Source: Chelydra serpentina
Lineage: Eukaryota; Chordata; Testudines; Chelydridae
Assembly: GCA_037349315.1 (NCBI GenBank)
Contig: JBAIAC010000054.1
Location: forward strand, 2,356,001-2,420,000
Length of the DNA stretch: 64,000 nucleotides
Reading direction: 5' to 3'
Part shown: positions 44,712 to 56,880 of the stretch, in pieces
Position numbering within the stretch: position 1 is the stretch's first letter
Layout of the letters: each line of letters opens with the position of its first letter
Program-made: the position numbers and the translations under genes
The notes under the pieces: generated by a model
Seen by the model: the letters and a program-made list of their open reading frames with translations, nothing else
What the model was told of the DNA's origin: nothing
The model's database searches: none

Positions 44712-45042
44712 GTAAGATTTACATGGTGCAGAGTGGGTGGGGAGAACTACCCTCTCCACAGGAACTCATTTGGGCTCCGTTTCCTCTGATATTCTGCTTT
44801 TCAGTTTGTTGCTTTCAGGAGAGTCGTTAACAAAAGTGACTGGGCATTTTGTTTCCCATGATTGCAGCGTGTCACTGCTGGTGAAGTGTGTGCTCTTCCT
44901 TATCTACCTAAGCATACCCCTATCAATTTATAAAGGTTCCAAGGGTCTGTATTGTGCAATGAACAGGATGCGCAGGAATAAATCTGTACATTGCAGTGTT
45001 AATAGGCCAACAAGTCAAAATGGTATCTAAACTGTTACACAC

Positions 45043-45213
45043 GTATGTGGCTCAGTGATTTGAGCATTGGCCTGCTAAACCCGGGGTTGTGAGTTCAATC
45101 CTTGGGGGGGCCATTTAGGGATCTGGGGCAAAAATTGGGGATTGGTCTTGCTTGAGCAGTGGGTTGGACTAGATGACCTCCTAAGGTCCCTTCCAACCCT
45201 GATATTCTGTGAT
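45043..45213 (+). mobile_element. tRNA-derived SINE with CR1-like tail, A-box decayed
   Basis: The A-box region reads GTATGTGGCTCAGTGATTTG, more changed than in the sister copies, while the B box GTGAGTTCAATCC and the tail CCAACCCTGATATTCTGTGA are clear. Confidence 0.9.
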
Positions 45214-45531
45214 CTGTGAAATTAAAACTCAAGAAAATATCCATCAGTGAACTGAATGGCTTATGGGATGCGTGAAAAGTTGTTTGTGTCTTGATCAGTT
45301 GAAATTAAGCCCCCATTGGTGGCAGCCACAGATCTTGACTCTGAGATTGTTGTTCAGTGGTCTGTCTGGTTCCTTTGGACAGGTACCTGCATCTTGGAAA
45401 TCTCTCCCCCTTGTTGGCAGTCTCATCAGAGAGGCAATGACTGAATGGGCCATGGTGGGTGAAATACCTTGTATCCCACAGGGACTGTAGTCCTGCTGGC
45501 ATAGTGAGGGGAAGTGTGGGGTCTGGTGGCA

Positions 45532-45599
45532 CTGAAGTCTTCTAACCATGGAGAGGGTACAGCAGTGGCTGTACTCTCTCCATGGTCCGAAGACTTCAG
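45532..45599. repeat. Isolated 68-nt hairpin, 32-nt arms
   Basis: CTGAAGTCTTCTAACCATGG at the left pairs with CCATGGTCCGAAGACTTCAG at the right, and the inner arms GTACAGC/GCTGTAC close around a 4-nt loop (AGTG). Only about three mismatches occur in 32 pairs. There is no known repeat signature, no target duplication and no transposon end. It could be a recent inverted duplication or a small structured RNA. Confidence 0.85.
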
Positions 45600-46478
45600 A
45601 TCACACTCTAGCATCTTTCATCAGCACTAAATTCACTTTAAAGAATACATTTTGTGTACATGTGTGTTTCTAGAAGAACAAACATAGCTCAAATGCTAGT
45701 CCAGACTGACTAAAACTCAGTTAATGTTTGTCATCAATTCAGTGGTCCGTAAAGCAGACACAGCAAAGAAAGAGAGACCTTGGTATAAAAACACAGTGAA
45801 ATCCAGCTAGATAGTAAATTCTCCAAGGAGAAGCTGTATAAATCTGACACTTGCACTCATCTCTGCACTCAGTAGAGAATGTCCAAATCCCTAAAGCTAC
45901 AGTCTGGTGGTACAGACATTTGGGGTTTGCAGCCTCAGTTTCTACAACAAAGTGTATCCTGCCAAAAACCACGCAGAATAACTTGTTCCCACGTTACCGC
46001 TGGAGATGCACTCTTACAGGTCTCCCCTTTCTCCTCAGGTAGATCTGGAACACCAGCACGGGCTTTCTGCCAGCCTCACTGGGATTCTGATCACAGTTCA
46101 TAACGATACTCTTCCCTGTCAATATGTGGAATGATTGTCTTAAATAGAGGCATTACCAGAAAGTGCTCACGGTTTTCATAGCTTTGTCTGTGCTTTAGCA
46201 GCTGCTTTAGAGGGGATCTTAAAGGACCTTTCATTTACATATGCTGAGAAAAAACAAACTTGATGTACATGATTTATATAACTGAGAATTAAAGCAAATA
46301 AGGCTGCTTAATAATAATCTTTAAACAATCCAGTGCAATAAAACAACTGAACTGACTCAAGAGGTAATTAATGTCTGTTTACATGGAAGCTCAAAGAATG
46401 TAATTTAATCGGAGTCCCTGAAGTGCTAAGATTGAGTGGCCATTGCTCAGAGGGTGATGTGCTTGAAACATAAACCCT

Positions 46479-47217
46479 TGTATCAGAGGCCCAGTATGAG
46501 GCCTGAGCTAAAGTAATGGTCAAGACTTTGCTAACATAAAGCAAAGTTAAGCGGTGAGCTAGAGGCAGGCCCTGCTCACAGGAGCTGGCAAGGAAAGGGC
46601 TGATGTTACATAAACACATTCTGTTGCACAAATATGTATTGGATACTGGAGATATAAACAAATGGCACCAGAACATTCTTATACCATCCACACAGATAAC
46701 AAGGAACAGGCTGGCCCATCCTAAAGACAGGGGCAAAAGGGTAATATGATGGAGTTGTTTTGTTTGAACCAACATGTACAAGGTGGGAGGTGGCACCTTA
46801 CTACGTAGAAGGGGTTGTACCTGGTTACGTAGAGGGGCTGCACCTCAATACGGCAGGAGTGATGTAACTTGTTTGTACCAGTGTATAAGAATGCGTCCCT
46901 GGGGCGGTATCTGTCTGGCCTAGGGGGCAGTGGAAAGTCCCGCCACTGACTGAGCCGGTCCACTGCCAGGGGGCACAGATTCCATAGTATGTCCTGTAGA
47001 GTCTACGGGAAACTATCACTGTGCTTCTCTTCGACAATACACCTGGCCGACGTGCCTTCGTACCTTACTAGAGTCTGTGGTCTTTGGGGGTTCTCTCGAG
47101 TCTGCTGTGTTAGCTATCTGCGCAGAGCTGGGGCAACACACAGAAGGAACACGCACGCAGCCGACTGATATCAACATTGAACAGAGCAGAGCACCACACC
47201 GGTAGCCGTCTGACAAC
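46479..47217 (+). mobile_element. Probable solo LTR, second type
   Basis: The unit starts TGTATCAGAGGCC and, after a TATA-like GTGTATAAGAATG near 46880, ends close to CTGACAACA. The layout, with a promoter-like TATA two thirds in and a CT-rich, splice-like region after, is that of an LTR, and I recognise the start as a repeat from turtle DNA. I could not find a clear target duplication or a clean CA end, and no internal viral region follows. Confidence 0.5.
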
Positions 47218-50200
47218 AATGACCTACTTGCATTCGGGGTCTCTTCTGTTCGCTAGGGATGCCATCCAGTACAGTTCACTGAACATGGTGTGGGGTGCAG
47301 TTGGCTGCAGCAATACCTGAAACGCAAATCCAGAGTTTATGTATGAAGGGGTGAAACAAGTTAATGTTTTACCAGCTACTCTAGACTCTTTGCTTGAGCT
47401 GTTAGGTTCACATTGAGGGTGGGAGAGGATTCAAGCAGGAGCCTGCTCTGTCACAAGGGCCAGAGGCAGGACTTTGATTGGCATTCGCACTTCCATCATT
47501 GTTAGATAAAAATGAATGTAGATATGTTTGCATCCTGCACGAAAAGCCTGCAGCCGATCAGCTTTGACCTCTCCCTATCATTAAAAGGCTAAGATGGACA
47601 GACTCCAGTTGATGCCACGTTACAAAGGTACTTGGAATTTCACTTCCCTCGGCCCTGAATTTGTTTCTCAGTATTTGTCAATCTGTCAGGCCATTGACCT
47701 GCTCTTCAGCCACCTCTCACAAACATATGCAGGGTTTTGAATGCAGCACTTCCTGTCCCAAAGCTCAGAAACCACACAGTGTCACCTGTATTTGTAACCA
47801 GGTCTCTTGGGAAAGGTTGGAACCGTTCCAAAACAAACCACTAGATTATGTGGCTCAGTCACTCCAGGCCTCTGCCTTCTCCTGCTGTACAAATGAGAAT
47901 CTTGCTATTGGAGTGAGTGGGAGCAGGAGTGGGCCCTTTGGGGCTCACTATAGAGAGGAAGTGCAGCATGTTGGAGAACCGTGTGTGATGAGTGTGAACT
48001 AGACCTAGCCCACAGTGATGCTGTTCTTGCTTTCATAGAGACTGTCTCCAAAAAAACCTAACTGCCCTTTCTCTACCTTACAAAGTAAGGGTAAAGGAGA
48101 GAGAATCTCTCAGGTGCAAAAGGCAAGCCATTCTGCCTGATAGTGACTAGTTTCTTCATGTACCTAAATATAACATCCCACAGCTCTTGGTGGGTTAGTT
48201 AATTGTATCTGAGATCCCAGGTTGCTCTCTCACAGGGCCAGTATTCTCCTTCCAGTCTGGTGTGTGGTGATGTGGCTTAGTTTTAAATTACGCTTCCCTG
48301 TCTTCATCTTACTCATGAATCTTGCATCAAGAGAGCGGAGGATGAAACTCATACTCTGAATATAAAGCAAGTGCCCTCCAGCAGCCTAGTCTCCTCACTT
48401 ATTTATCAGCTGCCTGCCATGAGTTGAACTGATTAACTCCAGAAAGCAGTGTTGTGGATTAACGAGCCACACCTTCTGTTTGGTTCAATCAGTCTGAGGC
48501 CTTTTATTGAATACCAGCATGCAGGGAGAGAGACAGTGAAGGCCACACACAGGTGCCTGCCTGATCTCTCTACCCTTCCCATATATCACCAGTCTTATAT
48601 AGGTCAGCGTTCAGGGTCAAACCGATAGGTTTTTCTTAATAGTAATTTTCCACCACTCAAACATTATTAGCAACAGCCTTATAAGGAGAAGAAGAAAACC
48701 GCTTCATAAGTAGCACAGTGCTGACGCACCTTGTTGTTATCAAGATTTGTGGTTTTGCTTTGGTGTATGCGAGGGGCAGCTCGAGGCTTTTCAAAGGTCC
48801 TGTGGCTCTTATTCAGCCAGACTGGCCTAGTCCAGTATCTGGGTCAAGTGCCACAGCCGAGCATGTGTCAATGCTTTAGCTCAAGCCAAGCCTTACAGGA
48901 TGCTGGCCTGTAGGCCTCTTGCGTTACAGCCCTTTCATATGTTGCATATAGTGCATATATTGAACTGCAGACTGCGAAGGGGGCTAGGTCCAACAGCATT
49001 TTCCCCCCACAGCAGTTCAGTCCCCCAGGTATTCCTGGCAGGCCTTTCCTTGGCACTGTTGGTGTGTGAATGTCAGAGGTTCAGCCATCCCTTCAGAACA
49101 GTCCATGTAAAGAGACTATTCTGTACATAGACAGTTCATCTAATTGCCTTTTCCACTGGAGCACTGAAGGTGGCATTCAGTCAAAGCATTATCTAGAGCT
49201 CAGTTAACTCCGTTCTAATGAGTAATTTAGTGTTAAAATAAGTTTGAGGTTTAGATTGAAAAATTCTCGAAAGGACTAGTTGCTTGGCTTGTTCTGTAGA
49301 ACACCGAGTTTGATTTTTAAGTCTACACATGACTGACTGTTAGCTCCAAAAGTCAACAACGTGGTTTAGTGTGTGTGTGTCTGTGTGCAACAAGAGCATG
49401 TGTGCTGGCTGACTAAATTTCACTCTGTTCACAGATGTTTTGCCCTCTCACTAGGATTTTGGTCTGTTGACTACACGTTAGTTTTTCTCACTTGCATTTT
49501 AGGCTATTAGAGATTGTCCTGCACTGACTGACGCAACATTTCCCCACCCCTGTTCTAATACGTGAAGTGTAAATAGCCCATGGATTATTGAAAATAAACC
49601 TCAAGTTCGTTCTCATAGCAGACAACTTGAAGGAGTATCGAGGGTTGGGGAATTATTAAAACAAGACTTCACAGTTCAGGGTCAAACTTGGGACATCTTT
49701 CCCCCCCCTTTTCTCATGCTTCAAGTTGACTGTAAGCTCGTTGGGGTAGGAATTGTATATCTACAGTCCCTGGCCCTCATCGAAAGGGGCACTGCCATGG
49801 TACAAGTAATCAGGACATGTTTGTGCTCTGGGACAGATGGCCACTTCCTGCACCTCTTGGCCTCTAGCCTATGGGAGATGTGGATGGTGCCACTCCAGAC
49901 ATGGAATGTCCTGGCTCTGTCATCCTAAATCTGTGTAGTTTGCTGCGTGAGCCTTCCCAAGAAGCCTGACTACATCAGATGTGGGCTCCATCCATAGCTT
50001 TCTGAACAGTCACTGTCAAAACCTAGCCCAGTGTGGTCGCTTTTGGTTGATAGGAAGGGCGAGCAGGCTGCTGGCGGTGAATTTTCCGATATGGTATGGA
50101 GTCAGAAGCTGAAGGTTTTAGCATCTGGGTATGGGACAGTTGAGACTGTAACCCCCGCAGAGGCAGTCTGGGATTGTTCACCAAGCACATTAGCAAGATG

Positions 50201-50323
50201 TTTCTTCTAAGATATCAGCAGTGAAATAGTTAATGTGACATTTTAAAGTGTTGTCTTTCTGCTTCAGAGCTAAGAAACCACGGGGTTAAGTGGGGCTGTT
50301 CACACCTCCGCGCTGTTGTCGCA

Positions 50324-50564
50324 GGCCATATCTACACTACCGCTGTTGTTGGTATAACTTATGTCGCTCAGGGGTGTGCATAGGCTGTGTCTGTGGGAGA
50401 GCTCCTCCCGCTGACATAGCTACCGCCGCTTGTGGAGGTGGTTTTATTGTGTCAACGGGAGAACTCTCTCCTGCTGGCATGGAGCGGCTGCTTGAGCGAT
50501 CTCTCAGCAGCGCAGCTGCATCCATCCAGCTTGCTGCTGTAACCCTGCTAGTTTAGACACGGCC
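50324..50564. mobile_element. MITE, PIF/Harbinger-type
   Basis: The ends GGCCATATCTACACTACCG and CTAGTTTAGACACGGCC are imperfect inverted repeats. The flanking triplets GCA and TCA differ by one base, so the 3-bp duplication is only probable. Non-coding, 241 bp. Confidence 0.75.
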
Positions 50565-51240
50565 TCAGGCTGTCCACATTCAGGAAGACTACACTGCATT
50601 GGTTTATCACGTTGCCAGCCCCAAGTGTTGGAAACACGTGAACCAGGCTTCAAAATTCATGACTGGCTTAAAAATCATAAGAATTTTAAATACAGAAATG
50701 TTGGGGTTGGGTTATTTTTCCTTTGCCCGCTGGTTCTTGAGGTCATAGTTTCAATCTCTTCTCTGCAATTCTGAGGGCTAGACACTTTTTTATTTTTTTA
50801 AATGAAAGCTGAAATTCTTAAATTGATTCCAGGAATGGGGGGAGTAGGGGGAAGACGACTATAAATAAAACATCAAATATTGTGACTCTCCTGATTAAAA
50901 TGTCAGGAGTTGACCACACTGATTTACACTCAATTCGTGTTTACGGGGTTATTTTCGCAACCATGTTGACTAGAAACATAGCTTTCTAAAATCCGAGGTT
51001 TGATTCCAAATCACAGTTCTGTGGCAGATTGCTTGGCTGCAGAATACATAGGGCCCTGATTATAAAGAAGAAAGGCCAGCTAGATAGGTGCTGGGATGGC
51101 TAGAAATGAGCCTTCTCTTAAGCAGCCATTATGTCTGCTCTAAAGGCAAATGAATTCCTTGGTGTCGGTATCTTCAGTGCATCTGTACACTAATAGGAGC
51201 ATCATTCATTTATATTCATCCAGCTGGATGACTGACTTAG

Positions 51241-51417
51241 AATCATAGAATATCAGGGTTGGAAGGGACCTTAAGAGGTCATCTAGTCCAACCCCCTGCT
51301 CAAAGCAGGACCAATCCCCAATTTTTGCCCCCATATCCCCAAATGGCCCCCTCAAGGATTGAACTCACAACCCTGGGTTTAGCAGGCCAATGCTCAAACC
51401 ACTGAGCTATCCCCCCA
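51241..51417 (-). mobile_element. tRNA-derived SINE with CR1-like tail, minus strand
   Basis: The same family as the plus-strand copies, reversed: on + it begins AATCATAGAATATCAGGGTT (tail) and ends GCTCAAACCACTGAGCTATC (A box complement). The B-box complement GGATTGAACTCAC is intact. It is the only minus-strand SINE here. Confidence 0.93.
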
Positions 51418-51908
51418 TAAGTCCCATTAGAAAGCAAATGTGTGATCCACTCACTGCACCAGCTGAACACTGCCTCAGGGTGATAATGGAGAGCTCTTGT
51501 ATCCAGAGAATCTACAAACGGTGTTGGTGCAAAGTAGTGATGTCACTGATGTGCATAATTTTGTACATTCTTCTCACAAAGGGATTTATAAGCAATTCTT
51601 TATTTGAAATTCTTATATTATTGCTCTGTAGCCTACAGACAGCGCTGTTTGTGACACACACTCCTCCTTGCAACAGAGGATGCTGACTATCAGAATGAAC
51701 ACCTTGTTTCTGCCCCTCTGCTTTCCATTGTATTCCTTTATTTAAGTTGAACACCTTACTGGGGGCCCTAGCTGCTGTTTAATTCATTATGCTGGGTAGA
51801 GTGGTGACATTAGTGCTGATACAAGATCTCGCTGTACTGGCAAGCTCCCAGATATCCGGTACAGTGACCTTTCCTGCTCAGACCTCTGTTTTATTTTCCT
51901 TTCTTCAG

Positions 51909-52012
51909 AGGGAGACATTGCTACGGCAGCTGGAGACGAATCAGCTAGATATTGACGCTACGTTGGAAGAGCTCTCAGTGCAGCAGGAGACAGAGGACCA
52001 AAACTACGAAAT
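51909..52012 (+). CDS. RABL6: RABL6 exon (coiled-coil-like segment), 104 bp
   Basis: It starts on a codon boundary and encodes RETLLRQLETNQLDIDATLE then ELSVQQETEDQNYE, ending with AT of the next codon (Ile in mammals). The acceptor is CTTTCTTCAG and the donor AT|GTATGT. The glutamate- and leucine-rich text looks like a short coiled coil that links the GTPase-like core to the long disordered tail. The following exon of mammalian RABL6 (beginning with FLEMM) is not visible before the right edge. The frame that continues to 52118 is intron read-through. Confidence 0.96.
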
Positions 52013-53279
52013 GTATGTCATTGAGCCCTCCTTTCTAACCTTTTTGCTGGAATCTACGTTGCTCTTGTCGGGGCAGCACTACACTTTACATCAACCACGG
52101 GAGGTCCAATGGATATAATTTAGTATTTGTTTCGATATTTCATTTCTCATGTAAAATAGGAGATTCTTCAATGCAAAGCTTGTTCTTTGGATTCCCTTCA
52201 GACATGTGACCTATGGAAGGGGAGAGAAGTTGAGGTGGAGCTGGATAAGATGAAATGGCAGAGCGCTAATGAGGCACATGCTGTAAGGATTACAGAGGAG
52301 TATGTCACAGCCTCTAATGATGGAAGGGAATGCTCACAGTGCACTCTAGTGCTTCAGCAGGGAAACAGGGTCATGTTCTTTTGGCTGTAGTCTTGTTGTA
52401 CATGTCTTCTGGCTAATCACTTTAGCTCTCATTTTATCTTTGAGACACTAGGATATTTTTTGTTGATCTCTTCAGTAGTTCTAGAAGCTTATTAAAATGT
52501 GGTCATATTTCAAAGTATGCTTCCTGTGTGTTCAGTGTCGTATCCACTGAATTCCCTGCCTTGAGTGAGTTTCTACTCCTGTTAGCCTTGTAGAACCAGT
52601 ACAGCTCTGGGGGAATGAGTTGGATTCTGTTCAAACTTGGGCGTATCAACAGTTGTGTTCAATAACTTCCAGCTGCAGGGTATTTATTGTGGTATTGGAC
52701 AAGCCAGACAGAACACAGGTTGGCTTTCAGGTTCTGGAATGAATTTGAAGCACCGGTAGTCAGAAAAAAATCTCTTGTAAAACAAGCAGATTTATTTGGT
52801 AATCACTGAAACCATAACTACCCTCCACCATGCCATTTTACAGTTGCTTTTCAAAGTAGAATCAAGCTTTAAGTGCCATAACCTTGGTCAATGTTTTTTG
52901 TTTTTGTTCATAAAACACCTTGAGTCACTCAACTAAAAGGCACCTATATACATAGAAAACTGTTATTTCCCAAACACTGCGTTCCTATCACTATAGGAAG
53001 AACCAGTGATGCTGAATGAGACCCACTTAGCCACTACAAATATTGCTTTCTTCTAGGCAGAAGCTACAGTATGATCCATGCTCAAAGTACTCATTTGTGG
53101 TGTCTGTGCTGCCAGTTCCTTCCCTGTTTTTTGGGGGGCTGTGTACTCTGTCCATGACTGGTATCAGTCTAGAGGGAGCAAGCATCCTGCTGTATTTTAT
53201 GACTTGTGTGCTTCCAGGGCTAGAGAGAGTACTCTAGTGTCATGGCAACAGGAGCTGTAGGCATATTTTCATTCACTGA

Positions 53280-53405
53280 AGATTATTATTAATTATTTGT
53301 GTTGTGATAGCACCTAAAAGCTTTGGCCCCAAACCAGGTCCCCGTTGTGTTGGGTGCTGTAAAGATTGAACAAAAAGATGATCCTTGCCCCAAAGAGCTG
53401 CCAAT
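53280..53405. repeat. Ancient SINE-like repeat
   Basis: ATTATTATTAATTATTTGTG, GTGATAGCACCTAAAAGC and CCTTGCCCCAAAGAGCT follow the order of a very old amniote interspersed repeat I recognise from other genomes, though I cannot name it with confidence. Confidence 0.4.
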
Positions 53406-53435
53406 TTTGTTTTCAATCTTCTAATCTCTTTTGAA

Positions 53436-56400
53436 TCATAGAATCATAGAATCTCAGGGTTGGAAGGGACCTCAGGAGGTTCTAGTCCAACCCCCTGCTC
53501 AAAGCAGGACCAACCCCAACTAAATCATCCCAGCCAGGGCTTTGTCAAGCCTGACCTTAAAAACCTCTAAGGAAGGAGATTCCACCACTTCCCTAGGTAA
53601 CCCATTCCAGTTCTTCACCACCCTACTAGTGAAAGTTTTTCCTGATCACCTGGATTGATCGGACTTCAGCTGTCGTTAAGACTGTGCCGATCACAACACG
53701 TCTGCCATTCTTCTCGCACTCTTGCCTTTCTTCTCCACGTTCGTCTGAAACATTTAACGATGTCATCTTCCCATCTTCTTGGAGGCCGACCGGGCGGTCC
53801 TTTCTGTTCTCGCGGGTACCACTCAGCAAGGATTGCGGTCCACCTGTTATCCGTGAGCCGTGCTGTGTGGCCCACCCATCGCATCTTGTTATGTCTGCTT
53901 TCCACGACAATATCTTTCACACCGCTGCGTTCTCTGATGATTTCATTTGGTATACGATCCAGAAGTGAGATTCCCAACATAGCTCGTTCCATTGCCCTTT
54001 CAGTTACCAACAGCCGTTGCTCTTCTCTCTTCGTCAGTGCCCACGTTTCACTGCCATACAGCATGGCTAGCAGCACTGCTGAATTGAAAATATTTTTGTG
54101 TGGTCTTGTCAATTTTTCCTTTGAGGACGTCCTTGATGGAATTAAACGCACACCATCCTGCCCGAATCCTTCGCGAGAGTTCTCCGTTCAGGTCTTGGCG
54201 CATATTAACTTCTTGGCCCAAATATATGTACTGTTCCACTGCTTCGATGTCTTCTCCTGTTACCGTTATTCGGGCTTTTCGTAAGACGTCTGATCGCATA
54301 TATTTCATTTTGCAGCGGTTCATTTTCAGGCCGACCTGACTACTTTTCTTGTCGAGTCTTCGTAGCATGCTCTGCAGTTGGTTGGTGCTTTCGGCAATTA
54401 GTACAATGTCGTCTGCAAATCTGAGATGAGAAAATCTCTCTCCGTTTATGTTGACACCACTCCTCCAATTTATCTTGTTCATAACCATTTTGAGGCAGGT
54501 GGTGAATAGTTTCGGTGAAATTGTATCTCCTTGCTTTACGCCTTTCTCGATTGGGATGCGGAGGGGAGTTTCAAGGAGAGTAATGTCTGTTGTACATCCA
54601 GTATTCGCTTCCTTCAACAAACTAATGTACTGCGTGTTAATGCCCTGGTCTGCGAGCGCCTTTAATATTGCGTTAAACTCAACGCTATCGAAGGCCTTTT
54701 CATAGTCGACAAAAGCAATGCACAGCGGGAGTTTGTATTCCCTCGCTCTTTCTAGGAGCTGGCTAAGGGTAAATATATGGTCAATTGTACTGAAATTTCT
54801 TCAAAACCCTGCCCGCTCTCTCGGCTGTTGTTCATCCAGACTCTGCGAAAGTCGATTCGTTATCACCTTTGTGAAGAGCTTGTAGATGTGAGAGAGCAGG
54901 CATATAGGGCGGTAGTTCTTGATCACCCTTCTTGTGCAGCAAGATGATATTCGACTCCTTCCAGCTTGATGGTATTTTTCCTTCAAGATATCGACTGAAT
55001 CTTAAAGCGAGGGCTTTCCAAAGTTTTTCGCCTCCTGCATAAATAATTTCTGACGTTATTCTATCTTTGCCTGGAGCTTTTCCCTTCTTCATCTGGTATA
55101 GTGCGCTTCGGACTTCGCTGACGATTATTGCGGGGACGCGTTCTTCTGACTCTTCGAGGGTTGGGAGGGGGACGTTGATTCTTGATTTGAACAGTTCTGT
55201 ATAGAAGTCCTTGCAGACCTCCTCCATCCCTGCTCTGTCGATTACTGTCTTTCCATCCTTGTTCTTCAATGCTGTTACGCTCAATCTATACTGCGTCAAT
55301 TCCTGCTTGCATATCCTGAGGCTTTTGCGTGATTCAGCTGTTTTAAGGAACTTTTCTTTCCGGAAGTCTCGAAGTCATCCTTCAGTTTTCGCCGTATAAG
55401 CTTGCACAGAATGGAGTACTCGAGGTTGTTATCCGAGCTCCTTTTCATGTTTCTCCACTTCCCCAACAAGCTTTTCATTTCAATCGAGATTCTTCCCTTC
55501 GCCGCCTTCAGCTTTTTAATTTCAGCTCCTTTTATGCAACACCTCAACTTATCAGCAAAGATACTATAGTCCTCATCACACTTTTCCATCTGGCTCCAGT
55601 CAAACCCAGAAATCGCTTTTTTCAGCTTTGCTTCATCAATGTCTTCGGCTGCTGTTTCCTGTTTGCCATCTGTAACGCCTTCTTTTCCACCGCTTCGTCG
55701 AAAATCAACTTCGCTCTAAGCAGGCGATGGTCACTGCCGGTGTTGAATGGCTGCACCACAGAGACGTCTTGAACGATGCGCCTTTTATTGACTAAAATAT
55801 AGTCTATTTCATTCTTACTCTTCGCGTTTGGTGCGATCCATGTCCACCTTCTTGAGATCTTCTTTTTGTACCAGGTGTTTGCCACGTACAGTTCTTTCAT
55901 TTCTGCCATCGCTACCAGCCTCTCTCCTCTTTCATTCCTTTCGCCGCTGCCGTATCTCCCTATGAACTTTTCGCCAGCTTTCCCTCGCCCGACCTTGGCA
56001 TTGAAATCTCCCATCATGACAGTGTAAGTGGACTTTTGCACGAGAGCTCTTTCAAGCTCTCGGTAGAATTCTTCCACTTCTTCGTCCTCACTTGCACTTG
56101 TGGGAGCGTAGGCCTGGATGACCTTGAGGGTAGCTTTTGACTCCATCTGAAGATGCAGAACACCGATACGTGATGTTAGCTGGCATGATATGACTTTCGA
56201 AGACCAATCTTTATTGACGATAAATCCAACTCCTCCAACATTTCTAGTGCCATCTCCCTTTCCTTTTCCTAATATCCAACCTAAACCTCCCCCTCTGCAA
56301 CTTGAGACCATTACTCCTTGTTCTGTCATCTTCTACCACTGAGAACAGTCTAGATCCATCCTCTTTGGAACCCCCTTTCAGGTAGTTGAAAGCAGCTATC

Positions 56401-56880
56401 AAATCCCCCCTCATTCTTCTCTTCTGCAGGCTAAACAATCCCAGTTCCCTCAGCCTCTCCTCATAAGTCATGTGCTCCAGCCCCCTAATCATTTTTGTTG
56501 CCCTCCTCTGGACTCTTTTCAATTTATCCACATCCTTCTTGTAGTGTGGGGCCCAAAACTGGACACACTACTCCAAATGAGGCCTCACCAGTGCCAAATA
56601 GAGGGGAATGATCATGTCCCTCGATCTGCTGGAAATGCCCCTACTTATACAACCCAAAATGCCATTAGCCTTCTTGGCAACAAGGGCACACTGTTGACTC
56701 ATATACAGCTTTTTGTCCACCGTAACCCCTAGGTCCTTTTCTGCAGAACTGCTGCCCAGCCATTCGGTCCCTAGTCTGTAGCAGTGCATGGGATTCTTCC
56801 GTCCTAAGTGCAGGACTCTGCACTTGTCCTTATTGAACCTCATCAGATTTCTTTTGGCCCAATCCTCTAATTTGGCCTAA
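53436..56880 (-). mobile_element. CR1 LINE, 5'-truncated, split by an RTE element
   Basis: On the minus strand the CR1 tail (GAATCATAGAATCATAGAAT on +) starts at 53434. After 53643 the CR1 is broken by the RTE and resumes at 56264 with CCTAATATCCAACCTAAACC. ORF2 pieces at 56244-56531 ([20 protein letters not shown]) and 56568-56843 ([18 protein letters not shown]) follow; these are the C-terminal part of CR1 ORF2. The copy ends near 56878. It is the same young subfamily as 4422-7540 and 27029-28888. Confidence 0.92.
53644..56263 (-). mobile_element. RTE-clade LINE, 5'-truncated, 2,620 bp, with long ORFs
   Basis: An exact 7-bp duplication TTTTCCT flanks it (53637-53643 and 56264-56270). On the minus strand, the endonuclease part (55622 to about 56260) keeps GDFNAKVGRG and GSDHRLLRAK, but its first third is missing. 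The reverse transcriptase follows: YQMKKGKAPGKDRITSEIIY (54832-55299), FVDYEKAFDSVEFNAIL (about 54650-54710) and KGVKQGDTISPKLF with the catalytic HLRFADDIVLI (54048-54620). The C-terminal part is 53666-54151 (AMLYGSETWALTKREEQR, WVGHTARLTDNRW). Only a few frameshifts and stops separate these pieces. The text is RTE-like (single-ORF EN+RT) and unlike CR1. The DNA is richer in CpG than its surroundings. Confidence 0.88.

Larger units (their letters stand above)
44712..51908. other. RABL6: RABL6 intron, 7,197 bp
   Basis: A phase-0 intron. Plus-strand SINE at 45043-45213, hairpin at 45532-45599, probable LTR at 46479-47217, MITE at 50324-50564 and minus-strand SINE at 51241-51417. In 47218-50323 I see no exon; 48450-48900 has a TTTTATT and TATATA pattern that could be a reversed LTR, which I could not confirm. 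A (GT)n tract lies near 49369-49386. Confidence 0.88.

Noticed and set aside
46368..46796. 142-residue minus-strand open frame
   Set aside because: It crosses the left edge of the probable LTR and shows no protein family features.
48450..48900. A third LTR, in reverse orientation
   Set aside because: TTTTATT and TATATAGG hints exist, but I found neither TG...CA ends nor a target duplication.
51789..52118. Open frame that overlaps the last RABL6 exon
   Set aside because: Only 51909-52012 is exon. The parts before and after are intron sequence that happens to be open.
53655..54284. 209-residue plus-strand open frame
   Set aside because: It is antisense to the C-terminal part of the RTE element.
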